Positions 16,486 through 26,513 of a stretch of DNA of 64,000 nucleotides are shown piece by piece. The position numbers were made by a program, and so were the translations under genes. Source of the stretch: Streptomyces capitiformicae (lineage in GTDB: Bacteria; Actinomycetota; Actinomycetes; Streptomycetales; Streptomycetaceae); the NCBI RefSeq assembly GCF_002214185.1, contig NZ_CP022161.1, positions 6,579,486-6,643,485 on the forward strand, written 5' to 3'. The notes under the pieces were generated by a model. That model searched no databases. It was not told the DNA's origin and saw only the letters and a program-made list of their open reading frames with translations. Within the stretch, counting starts at the first letter, position 1, and each line of letters opens with the position of its first letter.

Positions 16486-16878
16486 TCAGCAGCTGTAGTT
16501 GATCAGGTCGAACGACCTGTAGTGGTCGGCCGTGTAGTAGTCCTCCTGGTGCTCCTCACCGGTGACGATGCGGCGAGCTCCGCGCGTAGAGGAGCCAGGA
16601 GTGATGACGGTGTACTCGTGGTAGTAGCCAGTGGGCCGGCTGGGAAGGATGCGCTCGCGGTTCCGGAAGACAGTCCCGTCCTGGGAGTACGGGTAGGGAC
16701 CGCCCTGGGCGATCAGGTTGAGGGTGGTGTACGCCTGGGAGGGCAGGTCGCTGTAGCAGATGCTGCCGACCGCGGCGGCCGCCGGGGTCGCTGTGACGGT
16801 GCCGCCGACGAGGAGCGCGGACAGGACAGCGGCTGCGGCGCCGATGCGAGTGATCTGTGGGGGGAATCTCATGCCCAC
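16486..16878 (-). CDS. Secreted guanyl-specific ribonuclease, RNase Sa type
   Basis: A 130-residue precursor. The signal peptide of about 35 residues (Arg-containing start, hydrophobic IGAAAAVLSALLVGG, AxA-type end) precedes a mature domain of about 95 residues that matches RNase Sa closely: SICYSDLPSQAYTTLNLIAQ, GGPYPYSQDGTVF, then GYYHEYTVITPG, RGARRIVTGEEHQEDYYTAD and HYRSF. The catalytic Glu (YHEY), Arg (RGARRI) and His (ADHYRSF) are all kept, and the two terminal Cys for the disulfide are present. Such enzymes cleave RNA after guanine outside the cell. No barstar-like inhibitor gene is adjacent. Confidence 0.92.
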   Translation of the reverse strand: MGMRFPPQITRIGAAAAVLSALLVGGTVTATPAAAAVGSICYSDLPSQAYTTLNLIAQGGPYPYSQDGTVFRNRERILPSRPTGYYHEYTVITPGSSTRGARRIVTGEEHQEDYYTADHYRSFDLINYSC

Positions 16879-17141
16879 ATGATGACGCGCGTAGACGCTG
16901 GCATGTCAATGACAAGCAAGCGGAATTTCCCATCAAGTCCGGTGAGTTTTCCGGACGTTAACTTCGTGGATCGGTGGCTCTACGAAGTCTCCATGACCGT
17001 CTTGGCCTGGCGTCGTCGTTCGGTGCCGGCGATGCCTCCAGGATGGCCGTCCTGGAGGCGTTCGTATGCCTGCTCCGCCCTGGAGCGGGCGTCCCCGTCG
17101 CAACTCGGCCAAGGCTGGACCCAGACGTCGGAGGCCGGTCG

Positions 17142-17342
17142 TCAGGACTTCCGGCTCTCGGCCGCCGCGAACAACGCGATGGCCAGGACGATCAGCGCGA
17201 TGCTCACATAGATCTCGTAGCCGTCCAGGGTGCTCCACCGCTGCGTCACCCCCCATCGCAGCTTGCCGGTGAGCTCGTACACGAGACCGCCGGAGCCCTG
17301 CAGCAGGGCGATGAACCCGAGAAACTCCAACAACTGCTTCAT
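17142..17342 (-). CDS. Small two-helix membrane protein
   Basis: A 66-residue protein that starts at ATG 17342: MKQLLEFLGFIALLQGSGGL, a polar middle (YELTGKLRWGVTQRWSTLDG), then a second hydrophobic helix (YVSIALIVLAIALFAAAE). No family is recognised. Its ribosome-binding region (GCGAGG) is the outer arm of a perfect 15-bp hairpin at 17352-17394, so translation may depend on opening that structure. Confidence 0.65.
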   Translation of the reverse strand: MKQLLEFLGFIALLQGSGGLVYELTGKLRWGVTQRWSTLDGYEIYVSIALIVLAIALFAAAESRKS

Positions 17343-17351
17343 GTGCAGGAT

Positions 17352-17394
17352 CCTCGCCCCGCGGCCCCCCACTCACATCGGCCGCGGGGCGAGG
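17352..17394. promoter_or_regulatory. 15-bp perfect hairpin covering a ribosome-binding site
   Basis: CCTCGCCCCGCGGCC (17352-17366) and its exact reverse complement (17380-17394) are separated by 13 bp. Read on the minus strand, the 3' arm contains GCGAGG, placed 9 bases before the start codon of the 66-residue membrane protein. Confidence 0.6.
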
Positions 17395-17519
17395 CCCGCC
17401 CGACCGGAGTCCCCGTTCGTGCGCGGGCGGAGCGTCGAAAGTCGAGAAGGTCACGACTTTGGTCGCGATCCTCGGCACGGGGAGATGTCGGGTGCCGTCT
17501 CTGCATAGATTTGTCGACC

Positions 17520-18803
<1,284 letters not shown>

Positions 18804-18916
18804 GAACGATGTGCGTCACGCCATCATCTCCTCGGGCATGATGGCCAGTTGGCTCGTACGCACCATCCGACGCGTACGAGCCGTTCGGCACCGGGCGCCT
18901 CGGGAGGGACAGCAGC

Positions 18917-19924
18917 GTGAGTTTCGGGGGACACCATCCGTACCATCCACCCCAGCCGCCGAACGGAGGACCGTACCCCCCGCCCCCGGGACCGTACGGG
19001 CCCCCGTACCCGCAGCCGTATCCGTACGTGCCGCAGCGGCCCCCCTCCCTCTGGCAGCGGTTGCGTGAGGACGAATGGCCGCCGCTCGGACAGCTCCTGA
19101 GCAGTCCGCGGCTGAACGGCTGTGTATGGGCGATGGCGGTCCTGTGCGCGTGGCCGCTGGTGGTCGCCGTGCTGGTCGGCTATCCACTGGCCCGCTCGGC
19201 CCGCCGCCCGGCCCGGCGGATCTTCCCCTCCTATGGCCGGAACCGCGTCTCCTATGGCGGGAACCGCGTCGTGGAACCCGAGGTGCGACGGGTGCAGAAG
19301 ACCCGGGCCTGGACGGCGACCGCCATGTCCCTGTTGATCCTGGCGGCGTACGGCAAACCCGAGGACGTGGACCAGGCGCAGCAGCAGTTCATGTTGCGGC
19401 TGACCATCACGCCCTGGCTGGTGATGCTCAGCGCGCCCGTGGTCGTCGCCATCCTCTACCGCTGTTCCTCACCGGCTGCGAGACGGGCCATGCGACACCC
19501 GCTGCGCACCGCCGGGAAGTCGGCCCTGTGGTACGTCGGCGCCTTCACGATGGTGCCGCTCCTGGGCTTCGCGATGGGGTACGCCGTCGACGCCCTCGAG
19601 GACGACACGGGGCCCATCCGTCTGGCGCCGTTCCTGATCACCGTGCCGTTCCTCTGGATGCTGCTGTTCGTTGTCTTCGCCTCCGGCCCCGCCGTGCGCA
19701 GCGGCTTCAACACCGCCGATGCGCACGCCGCGCTCCCGGCGCTGCTCACCGGCGTCCTGGTGTGGGAGTTCGCCGTCATCGGCTTCGCCATGGGCGGACT
19801 GCCGCCCGGCCCGCCCCTCGTGCAGTTCGCCGCCCTCCTCGGCGGCCCCGCCTCGGTCACGGCGGTGGCCTGGTGGGAGATCCACCGCCTGCGCATCCGG
19901 TACGGGGTACGGCTGCGCGGCTAG
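18917..19924 (+). CDS. Membrane protein with Pro/Tyr-rich N-terminus
   Basis: A 335-residue protein that begins at GTG 18917 after GGGAGGGA. The first 45 residues are rich in Pro, Gly and Tyr (PYPQPYPYVPQRPP), a common feature of actinobacterial membrane proteins that interact at the inner face. About seven hydrophobic segments follow (about 72-92, 132-145, 157-178, 200-215, 235-255, 275-295, 300-318). Residues near 105-120 show a small internal duplication (SYGRNRV then SYGGNRV) made by a 21-bp tandem copy. No known family was identified. The 3' end meets a MITE-like repeat. Confidence 0.75.
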   Translation: MSFGGHHPYHPPQPPNGGPYPPPPGPYGPPYPQPYPYVPQRPPSLWQRLREDEWPPLGQLLSSPRLNGCVWAMAVLCAWPLVVAVLVGYPLARSARRPARRIFPSYGRNRVSYGGNRVVEPEVRRVQKTRAWTATAMSLLILAAYGKPEDVDQAQQQFMLRLTITPWLVMLSAPVVVAILYRCSSPAARRAMRHPLRTAGKSALWYVGAFTMVPLLGFAMGYAVDALEDDTGPIRLAPFLITVPFLWMLLFVVFASGPAVRSGFNTADAHAALPALLTGVLVWEFAVIGFAMGGLPPGPPLVQFAALLGGPASVTAVAWWEIHRLRIRYGVRLRG

Positions 19925-19965
19925 GGCGTGTTGCGAAAGTGCCGTCGTCGCCCGGAGGGCGGTCC
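19921..19965. repeat. MITE-like repeat end fragment
   Basis: CTAGGGCGTGTTGCGAAAGT and the following bases are the reverse complement of the outer end at about 10662-10694. The membrane-protein stop codon lies within the first bases. Confidence 0.65.
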
Positions 19966-20046
19966 CGCGGGCGTCAGGTGCATGGTGTCGCGGGGCAGAC
20001 GGGAATGTGACGACAGGCCGTGGGGGGGCGCCCAGGCAGGCGTCCG

Positions 20047-21075
20047 TCAGGTCGTACGCGGCACCACGCGCTGCCCCGCCGACCCGTACACCCACGCCGA
20101 CGCCTCGTCGATGAACTCGCCGGGGAAGCCGAGGCGGAAGCCGGTGGGCTCCTCCAACCGGGCCAGCAGTTCCTCGGGCAGGACGAGTCGGGCGGCGCCG
20201 AGGTTGTCCATGAGCTGCTCGACCCGGCGGGCGCCGAGGATGGGGTGCACGGCGGGGGAGTGGGCCATGGTCCAGGCGATGGCCACCTGCGCCGGGGTGG
20301 CGTCGAGCTCGTCCGCGGCCGTCTGCACGGCCTCCGCCACCGCGCGCTCCCGCTCCCCGATCGCCTCGGCGGACAGCCGCGTCGCGGTGCCGGGGGCCAC
20401 CCCGCCCGGCCGGGTGTACTTGCCGGACAGGATCCCGTTCTGCAGCGGACTCCAGGCCGCGACCGACATCCCGAACGCCTCCGCCATCGGCAACAGCTCA
20501 CGCTCGATGTCCCGGTTGAGCAGGCTGTACGGCACCTGGAGCGCCGACAGCGGTGACCAACCCCGCCATTCGGCGAGGGTGTTGGCACGCGAGACCACCC
20601 AGGCCGGCGCGTCCGAGATACCGACGTACAGCACCTTCCCGGACCGTACGGCGTCGTCGAGTGCGCGCATCGTCTCCTCGACCGGAGTGTTCCGGTCCCA
20701 GATGTGCACCCAGTAGATGTCGACGTAGTCGGTGCCCAGGCGCCGCAGGCTCGTCTCCAGGGACAGCGCCAGGTTCTTGCGGTGGTTGCCCGCGGCGTTG
20801 GGGTCGGTGCCGTCGCGCGAGACGGTGTACTTGGTGGACAGCACGAACCGGTCGCGCCGCCCCTTGAGCAGCTCGCCGACGATGCGCTCGCTCTCCCCGC
20901 CCCGGTAGTTGACCGCGGTGTCGATCACATTGCCGCCGGCCTCCGCGTACACGTCGAGGATCCGCGCGCACTCCTCCCGGGGTGCCCCCACCCCGCCCTG
21001 CTCCCCGAACGTCATGGCGCCGAGGAACAGCTCGGAGACGCGGAGCCCGGTCCGGCCCAGGAGTCGGTAACGCAC
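20047..21075 (-). CDS. Aldo/keto reductase
   Basis: A 342-residue NAD(P)H-dependent oxidoreductase of the AKR superfamily with a TIM-barrel pattern. It starts at GTG 21075 behind GGAGG. The catalytic tetrad is visible as Asp and Tyr in NVIDTAVNYRGGESERIVGE, Lys in FVLSTKYTVS and His in DIYWVHIWDRNTP. Cofactor-binding regions are also present (WSPLQNGILSGKYTRPGG, VAIAWTMAHS, HPILGARRVEQLMDNLGA). The subgroup resembles the general L-glyceraldehyde-3-phosphate/voltage-channel-beta-like AKRs; the physiological substrate is unknown. Confidence 0.93.
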   Translation of the reverse strand: MRYRLLGRTGLRVSELFLGAMTFGEQGGVGAPREECARILDVYAEAGGNVIDTAVNYRGGESERIVGELLKGRRDRFVLSTKYTVSRDGTDPNAAGNHRKNLALSLETSLRRLGTDYVDIYWVHIWDRNTPVEETMRALDDAVRSGKVLYVGISDAPAWVVSRANTLAEWRGWSPLSALQVPYSLLNRDIERELLPMAEAFGMSVAAWSPLQNGILSGKYTRPGGVAPGTATRLSAEAIGERERAVAEAVQTAADELDATPAQVAIAWTMAHSPAVHPILGARRVEQLMDNLGAARLVLPEELLARLEEPTGFRLGFPGEFIDEASAWVYGSAGQRVVPRTT

Positions 21076-21200
21076 CCAAAACCTCCGTCAGTTGACTGCC
21101 GTACCGGCCGACACTAACGGGTCGGCGCACAACAACGAGGCGGTCCGTGCGACGCGTCATTACCGTAGGGCCCCATGACCGATATCCGAACGGTGGGCCG

Positions 21201-21872
21201 ATGACCCCGATCCGACTGCTCCTCGTCGACGACGATCCCCTGGTACGCGCCGGACTGTCCCTCATGCTGGGCGGCGCCGATGACATCGAGATCGTGGGCG
21301 AGGCCGCCGACGGCGACGAGGTGGACGCCCTCGTCGACCGTACGCGCCCCGACGTCGTCCTCATGGACATCCGGATGCCCACGCTCGACGGCCTCTCCGC
21401 CACCGAACGGCTCCGAGGCCGCGCGGACGCGCCCCAGGTCGTCGTCCTGACCACCTTCCACGCCGACGACCAGGTCCTGCGCGCCCTGCGCGCGGGCGCC
21501 GCCGGGTTCGTCCTCAAGGACACTCCGCCCGCCGAGATCGTCGAAGCGGTGCGGCGCGTCGCCACCGGCGACCCCGTCCTCTCACCCGCCGTCACCCGCC
21601 AGCTCATGGCCCACGCCGCCGGCACCGCCCCCGACCCCCGCACCACCACCGCCCGTTCCCGCGTCGCCGCCCTCAACGACCGCGAACGCGAGGTCGCCGT
21701 CGCCGTCGGCCGGGGTGCCTCCAACGCCGAGATCGCCGCCGAACTCTTCATGAGCGTCGCCACCGTCAAGACCCACGTCTCCCGCATCCTCGCCAAGCTC
21801 GACCTCAACAACCGCGTACAGATCGCCCTGCTCACGTACGACGCCGGGCTGTTGGAGGACGAGGAGCGCTAG
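21201..21872 (+). CDS. NarL/LuxR-type response regulator
   Basis: A 223-residue regulator with a receiver domain (1-120) and a LuxR HTH (about 155-215). The acidic pair is in LLLVDDDPLVRAGLS, the phosphorylated Asp in DVVLMDIRMPTLDG, the Thr in VVLTTFHADD and the Lys in GFVLKDTPPAEI. The HTH contains LNDREREVAVAVGRGASNAE and VATVKTHVSRILAKL. ATG 21201 directly begins the receiver; a GTG at 21147 is possible. It is the likely partner of the histidine kinase at 17520-18803, although an aldo/keto reductase and a membrane protein lie between them. Confidence 0.92.
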   Translation: MTPIRLLLVDDDPLVRAGLSLMLGGADDIEIVGEAADGDEVDALVDRTRPDVVLMDIRMPTLDGLSATERLRGRADAPQVVVLTTFHADDQVLRALRAGAAGFVLKDTPPAEIVEAVRRVATGDPVLSPAVTRQLMAHAAGTAPDPRTTTARSRVAALNDREREVAVAVGRGASNAEIAAELFMSVATVKTHVSRILAKLDLNNRVQIALLTYDAGLLEDEER

Positions 21873-21984
21873 GGGTGTTTTCAAAGCCCGGTACAGCACC
21901 CACGGCGCACTCCGGGCGGAATTCGGGGTACGGGGCGGGCACTTGTGGGTGGGGTCGGACGTTGTGACGGGTGAGGGGGCACCC

Positions 21985-23175
21985 ATGGGGAATGTGGAAG
22001 TGATCGACCTGGGGGCGTACGGGACGCGGTTCACCGAGGACCCGTACCCCGTGTACGCGGAGCTGCGCGCGAAGGGCCCGGTGCACCGGGTGCGGCTTCC
22101 GATGCCCGACAAGCAGCACGAGATGTGGCTCGTGGTCGGTTACGAGGAGGCGCGGGCGGCGCTCGCCGACCCCCGGCTGTCGAAGGACGGCTCCAAGACC
22201 GGGGTCACGTTTCTCGACGAAGAGCTGATCGGGAAGTATCTGCTGGTCAGCGACCCACCGGACCACACCCGGCTGCGCAAGCTGATAGCCCGCGAGTTCA
22301 CGCCGCGGCGGGTCGAGCAGCTGCGGCCGCGGGTGCAGGAGATCACCGACTCGCTGCTCGACGCGATGCTGCCGCTCGGCCACGCCGACCTGGTGGACTC
22401 GTTCGCCTACCCGCTGCCGCTCACCGTCATCTGCGAGCTGCTCGGTGTGCCAGAGTTCGACCGGGCGGCGTTCCGCAAGCTGTCGACGGAGGTGGTGGCG
22501 CCCACCAACGGCGAGACCGAGTACGACGCGTTCGTCCAACTCGCCACCTATTTACGGGAGTTGGTCGAGGACAAGCGCTGCTCCCCACCCGCTGACGACC
22601 TGCTGAGCGCGCTGATCCGGACGACGGACGAGGACGGCGACCGCCTGTCACCGGACGAACTGCGCGGCATGGCCTTCATCCTGCTCATCGCCGGCCACGA
22701 GACGACGGTCAACCTCATCACCAACGCCGTCCACGCCCTGCTCACCCGCCCCGCTCAACTCGCCGAGGTGAGGGCCGACATGAGCCTCCTCGACGCGGTC
22801 GTGGAGGAAACGCTGCGCCACGAGGGCCCGGTGGAGAACGCGACGTTCCGCTACGCCGCCGAGCCCCTCGACATCGCCGGTACGGCCGTGGCGGCGGGCG
22901 AGTCGGTGATGGTCGGCCTGGCCGCCGCCGACCGCGACGGCACCCGCTTCCCCGCCCCGGACCACTTCGACCTCCACCGCGACACCCGCGGCCACCTCGC
23001 CTTCGGCCACGGCATCCACTTCTGTCTCGGCGCACCGCTGGCCCGCCTGGAGGCCCGCGTCGCCCTGCGCGCACTCCTGGACCGCTGCCCCGACCTCGCC
23101 CTCGACGCCCCACCGGGCGCCTGGCTGCCGGGAATGCTGATACGGGGCGTACGCAGCCTGCCCGTGCGTTGGTGA
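21985..23175 (+). CDS. Cytochrome P450
   Basis: A 396-residue bacterial class I P450 that starts at ATG 21985 after GAGGGGGC. Diagnostic parts are the substrate-side PPDHTRLRKLIAREFTPRRV, the I-helix oxygen-activation AGHETTVNLI, the K-helix ExxR in VEETLRHEGPVENATFRYA, and the heme loop FGHGIHFCLGAPLARLEARV with its Cys ligand. It looks like a CYP105/107-type enzyme of streptomycetes. No ferredoxin or biosynthetic partner lies beside it, so electrons must come from general ferredoxins, and the substrate cannot be inferred. Confidence 0.95.
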   Translation: MGNVEVIDLGAYGTRFTEDPYPVYAELRAKGPVHRVRLPMPDKQHEMWLVVGYEEARAALADPRLSKDGSKTGVTFLDEELIGKYLLVSDPPDHTRLRKLIAREFTPRRVEQLRPRVQEITDSLLDAMLPLGHADLVDSFAYPLPLTVICELLGVPEFDRAAFRKLSTEVVAPTNGETEYDAFVQLATYLRELVEDKRCSPPADDLLSALIRTTDEDGDRLSPDELRGMAFILLIAGHETTVNLITNAVHALLTRPAQLAEVRADMSLLDAVVEETLRHEGPVENATFRYAAEPLDIAGTAVAAGESVMVGLAAADRDGTRFPAPDHFDLHRDTRGHLAFGHGIHFCLGAPLARLEARVALRALLDRCPDLALDAPPGAWLPGMLIRGVRSLPVRW

Positions 23176-23308
23176 GTGTCCGCATGCTGCGCACCGCGGA
23201 GATCGCGGCGGAGCTGCCCCGCCCGCCGAGCGCCGGGCGGGGTCACCATCAGACGCCGAGACCCGCGCGGTACGCCTGCTCGTCCGGACCGTGCCGGCGC
23301 CCGTCCGC

Positions 23309-24319
23309 TCAGTCGCGTCCGCCCGCTATCTCGCCGACGTTCACTGGTCTCTGCTCCAGGCGGGACAGCTCGCATGCCTCGGCGACACGGAGGGCCTGGA
23401 GGGCCTCACGGCCGTCACAGGGGTTGGCCCGCTCACCGCGGACCACCTCGACGAAGGCGGCGAGCTCGGCCTCGTAGGCGGAGGCGAAACGCTCCAGGAA
23501 GCCCGTCCACGGCTTGTCGGCGGGCGGCGGCCCGGTCGGCTCCGTGGACGCGACCGGCGTACGGTCGTCCAGCCCGACCACGACGGTGTCCAGCTCCCCG
23601 GCCAGCTCCATGCGCACGTCGTAGCCCGCCCCGTTCACGCGCGCCGCCGTGGCCGTCACGAGGGTGCCGTCCTCCAGCGTCAGCACGGCGGCCGCCGTGT
23701 CGAGGTCGTGCGCCTCCCGGAACATCGGATGCCCGATGTCCGACCCGGTGGCGTACGCCGTGGCGACCTCACGCCCCGTCACCCACCGCACGATGTCGAA
23801 GTCGTGGATCAGGCAGTCCCGGAAGATGCCCCCGGACACCGGCAAGTACTCTGCGGGCGGTGGCGTCCGATCGGCCGTCAGCGCCCGTACGGTGTGCAGT
23901 CGCCCGAGCCGGCCGGACCGCACGGCCTCGCGCGCGGTGACGTAACCGGAGTCGAAGCGGCGCTGGAAGCCCATCTGCAGCACGGTTCCCGCCGAGTCGA
24001 CCTCGGCGAGCGCGTTTAAGGTGCCCGGCAGGTCCACCGCGATGGGTTTCTCGCAGAACACCGGGAGTCCCGAGCGCGCTGCCCGACCGATCAGTTCGCC
24101 GTGGGCCGAGGTCGCGGCCGTGATGACCACGGCGTCCACGCCCCAGGTGAAGATCTCGTCCACCCCCGGTGCCACCGTCTCGCCCAGGCGATCCGCCAGG
24201 TCATGGGCCCGGGCCGGGTCGACATCCGTAATGATCAAGGAGCCGACATCACGGTGACGGCTGAGCGTGGTCGCGTGAATCGTCCCGATCCGACCAGCTC
24301 CGATGAGTCCGATGCGCAT
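23309..24319 (-). CDS. Gfo/Idh/MocA-family oxidoreductase (inositol dehydrogenase-like)
   Basis: A 336-residue NAD(P)-dependent dehydrogenase. The ATG at 24319 begins the Rossmann motif RIGLIGAGRIGTIHATTL; upstream in-frame codons lack homology. The signature CEKPIAVD carries the catalytic Lys of the family, and GGIFRDCLIHDFDIVRWVTG matches the DxxxH substrate-binding region of inositol 2-dehydrogenases. It is divergent from a GntR regulator with a 12-bp perfect palindrome in between, so it is probably under its control. Likely substrates are myo-inositol or a related sugar. Confidence 0.9.
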   Translation of the reverse strand: MRIGLIGAGRIGTIHATTLSRHRDVGSLIITDVDPARAHDLADRLGETVAPGVDEIFTWGVDAVVITAATSAHGELIGRAARSGLPVFCEKPIAVDLPGTLNALAEVDSAGTVLQMGFQRRFDSGYVTAREAVRSGRLGRLHTVRALTADRTPPPAEYLPVSGGIFRDCLIHDFDIVRWVTGREVATAYATGSDIGHPMFREAHDLDTAAAVLTLEDGTLVTATAARVNGAGYDVRMELAGELDTVVVGLDDRTPVASTEPTGPPPADKPWTGFLERFASAYEAELAAFVEVVRGERANPCDGREALQALRVAEACELSRLEQRPVNVGEIAGGRD

Positions 24320-24359
24320 GGGAACAAAGTGGGCTCGTACCCGCCGCTGTGTCAATGCT

Positions 24360-24371
24360 TTGTCCGGACAA
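24360..24371. promoter_or_regulatory. Candidate GntR operator TTGTCCGGACAA
   Basis: A perfect 12-bp palindrome in the 101-bp gap between the divergent oxidoreductase and GntR genes, 40 bp from the former's start and 49 bp from the latter's. Confidence 0.55.
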
Positions 24372-24420
24372 CCGAACTACGCAACTTCCCGTCAACAACC
24401 ACCGGGGCTACGCTCGGCCC

Positions 24421-25185
24421 GTGCCGAAACCAGAAGTGGATCCGACCGTGTCGCTCCAGCTCAGCGTCGACCGCAGCAGCCCGGTCCCGCTCTACTTCCA
24501 GCTGTCCCAGCAGTTGGAGGCCGCGATCGAGCACGGCGAGCTGACGCCGGGCAGCCTGCTGGGCAACGAGATCGAGCTGGCCGCACGCCTGGGCCTGTCC
24601 CGCCCGACCGTCCGCCAGGCCATCCAGTCCCTCGTCGACAAGGGCCTGCTCGTACGTCGTCGGGGCGTCGGCACCCAGGTCGTCCACAGCCAGGTCAAGC
24701 GCCCCCTGGAGCTCAGCAGCCTCTACGACGACCTCGAAGCCGCCGGCCAGCGCCCCGCCACCCGTGTCCTGGTCAACACCACCGTCGCCGCCTCCGCCGA
24801 GGTGGCCGCTGCCCTCGCCGTCGCCGAGGGCAGCGAGGTACGCCGCATCGAACGCCTCCGCCTCGCCCACGGCGAACCCATGGCCTACCTATGCAACTAC
24901 CTCCCCCTGGACCTCCTGGACCTCGACTCCTCCCAACTGGAAGACACCGGCCTCTACCGCCTCATGCGCACCGCAGGCATCACCCTCCACAGCGCCCGCC
25001 AAACAATCGGCGCGAGAGCGGCAACCTCAGAGGAGGCCGACCGCCTGGGAGAACCGCAGAACGCCCCGCTGCTGACCATGCAACGCACGACCTTCGACGA
25101 CACAGGCAGAGCAGTCGAATACGGCACCCACATCTACCGGGCGTCCCGCTATTCGTTCGAGTTCCAGCTACTCGTGCGGCCCTGA
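24421..25185 (+). CDS. GntR-family regulator (HutC subfamily)
   Basis: About 254 residues from GTG 24421 (a second GTG at 24448 is possible). The winged helix spans about 15-85: VPLYFQLSQQLEAAIEHGEL, then EIELAARLGLSRPTVRQAIQ, then RRRGVGTQVV. The UTRA ligand domain follows: ELSSLYDDLEAAGQRPATRV, VRRIERLRLAHGEPMAYLCN and the C-terminal GTHIYRASRYSFEFQLLV. UTRA domains sense sugars or other small molecules. The divergent oxidoreductase suggests control of a sugar or inositol route. Confidence 0.9.
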   Translation: MPKPEVDPTVSLQLSVDRSSPVPLYFQLSQQLEAAIEHGELTPGSLLGNEIELAARLGLSRPTVRQAIQSLVDKGLLVRRRGVGTQVVHSQVKRPLELSSLYDDLEAAGQRPATRVLVNTTVAASAEVAAALAVAEGSEVRRIERLRLAHGEPMAYLCNYLPLDLLDLDSSQLEDTGLYRLMRTAGITLHSARQTIGARAATSEEADRLGEPQNAPLLTMQRTTFDDTGRAVEYGTHIYRASRYSFEFQLLVRP

Positions 25186-25217
25186 GGTGCCGGGGAAGCT
25201 TTCTGGGAAGGGGCTCA

Positions 25218-25300
25218 CCCCCGCTTTTGAGGGCGCGGGGCTGTGTCGATTTGCGGCTCCGCCGCGTGGGCGCGACCAGCCCCCACCGATCCGCGCCCGA
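25218..25300. repeat. Intergenic hairpin repeat with conserved tail, copy 1
   Basis: A C-rich/G-rich hairpin (CCCCCGC ... GCGCGGGG) is followed by CGGCTCCGCCGCGTGGGCGC and GACCAGCC. The same hairpin plus tail occurs at 51522-51600, and a shorter form at 43434-43500. It lies between the GntR stop and the ROK kinase start and may act as a terminator. Confidence 0.65.
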
Positions 25301-25367
25301 AACACAACCAAGGGCACCCCCCGCCCCCACGGGGCACCAAGCGGAGCGTTGAGGCAGAATCGGCCCG

Positions 25368-26513
25368 ATGAGCACTTACCGCGACTTCACCCACCGCGGC
25401 TCCGCGCGGGCCACCGTCCTGCGGACCGTGGGAACGCGCGAGCGCCGCTCCCACCTGACGGCCCCCCGCGTCCCCACCGTCGGCATCGACATCGGCGGCA
25501 CGAAGGTGATGGCGGGCGTCGTGGACGCCGACGGCAACATCCTGGAGAAGCTCCGCACGGAGACCCCGGACAAGTCGAAGAGCCCCCAGGTCGTCGAGGA
25601 CACCATCACGGAGCTGGTCCTGGACCTCTCCGACCGGCACGACGTGCACGCGGTCGGCATCGGCGCCGCGGGCTGGGTCGACGCGGACCGCAACCGCGTC
25701 CTGTTCGCCCCCCACCTGTCCTGGCGCAACGAGCCGCTGCGTGACCGCCTCGCCGGCCGCCTCGCCGTGCCCGTCCTGGTCGACAACGACGCCAACGCCG
25801 CCGCCTGGGCCGAGTGGCGCTTCGGCGCCGGCCGCGACGAGGACCACCTGGTCATGATCACCCTCGGCACGGGCATCGGCGGCGCCATCCTGGAGGACGG
25901 CCAGGTCAAGCGCGGCAAGTTCGGCGTCGCGGGCGAGTTCGGCCACATGCAGGTCGTGCCCGGCGGCCACCGCTGCCCGTGCGGCAACCGCGGCTGCTGG
26001 GAGCAGTACAGCTCCGGCAACGCCCTCGTCAGAGAGGCCCGCGAGCTGGCCGCCGCCGACTCCCCGGTGGCGTACGGGATCATCGAGCACGTCAAGGGCA
26101 ACATCGGCGACATCACGGGGCCGATGATCACGGAGCTCGCTCGCGAGGGCGACGCGATGTGCATCGAACTGCTCCAGGACATCGGCCAGTGGCTCGGCGT
26201 CGGCATCGCCAACCTGGCCGCCGCCCTCGACCCGTCCTGCTTCGTCATCGGCGGCGGCGTCTCGGCCGCCGACGACCTGCTCATCGGCCCCGCCCGGGAC
26301 GCCTTCCGCCGTCATCTCACCGGCCGCGGCTACCGCCCCGAGGCCCGCATCGCCCGCGCCCAGCTCGGCCCCGAGGCCGGCATGGTCGGCGCCGCCGACC
26401 TCGCCCGCCTCGTCGCCCGCCGCTTCCGCCGCGCCAACCGGCGCCGGGTGGAGCGCTACGAGCGTTACGCGCGGTACGTGGAGGCCCGCCGCACCACCCA
26501 GGACTCCGCATGA
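25368..26513 (+). CDS. ROK-family sugar kinase
   Basis: A 381-residue ROK protein. A 35-residue basic N-terminal extension precedes the ATP-binding GIDIGGTKVMAGVVDADGN. LVDNDANAAAWAEWRFGAG carries the catalytic Asp, ITLGTGIGGAILEDGQV the phosphate loop, and GHMQVVPGGHRCPCGNRGCW the zinc-binding HxCxCGxxGCxE signature. These point to glucokinase-like hexose phosphorylation. The tail is unusually basic and Tyr/Arg-rich (RRRVERYERYARYVEARR). The next gene overlaps by 4 bp (ATGA), so the two are coupled. Confidence 0.93.
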   Translation: MSTYRDFTHRGSARATVLRTVGTRERRSHLTAPRVPTVGIDIGGTKVMAGVVDADGNILEKLRTETPDKSKSPQVVEDTITELVLDLSDRHDVHAVGIGAAGWVDADRNRVLFAPHLSWRNEPLRDRLAGRLAVPVLVDNDANAAAWAEWRFGAGRDEDHLVMITLGTGIGGAILEDGQVKRGKFGVAGEFGHMQVVPGGHRCPCGNRGCWEQYSSGNALVREARELAAADSPVAYGIIEHVKGNIGDITGPMITELAREGDAMCIELLQDIGQWLGVGIANLAAALDPSCFVIGGGVSAADDLLIGPARDAFRRHLTGRGYRPEARIARAQLGPEAGMVGAADLARLVARRFRRANRRRVERYERYARYVEARRTTQDSA

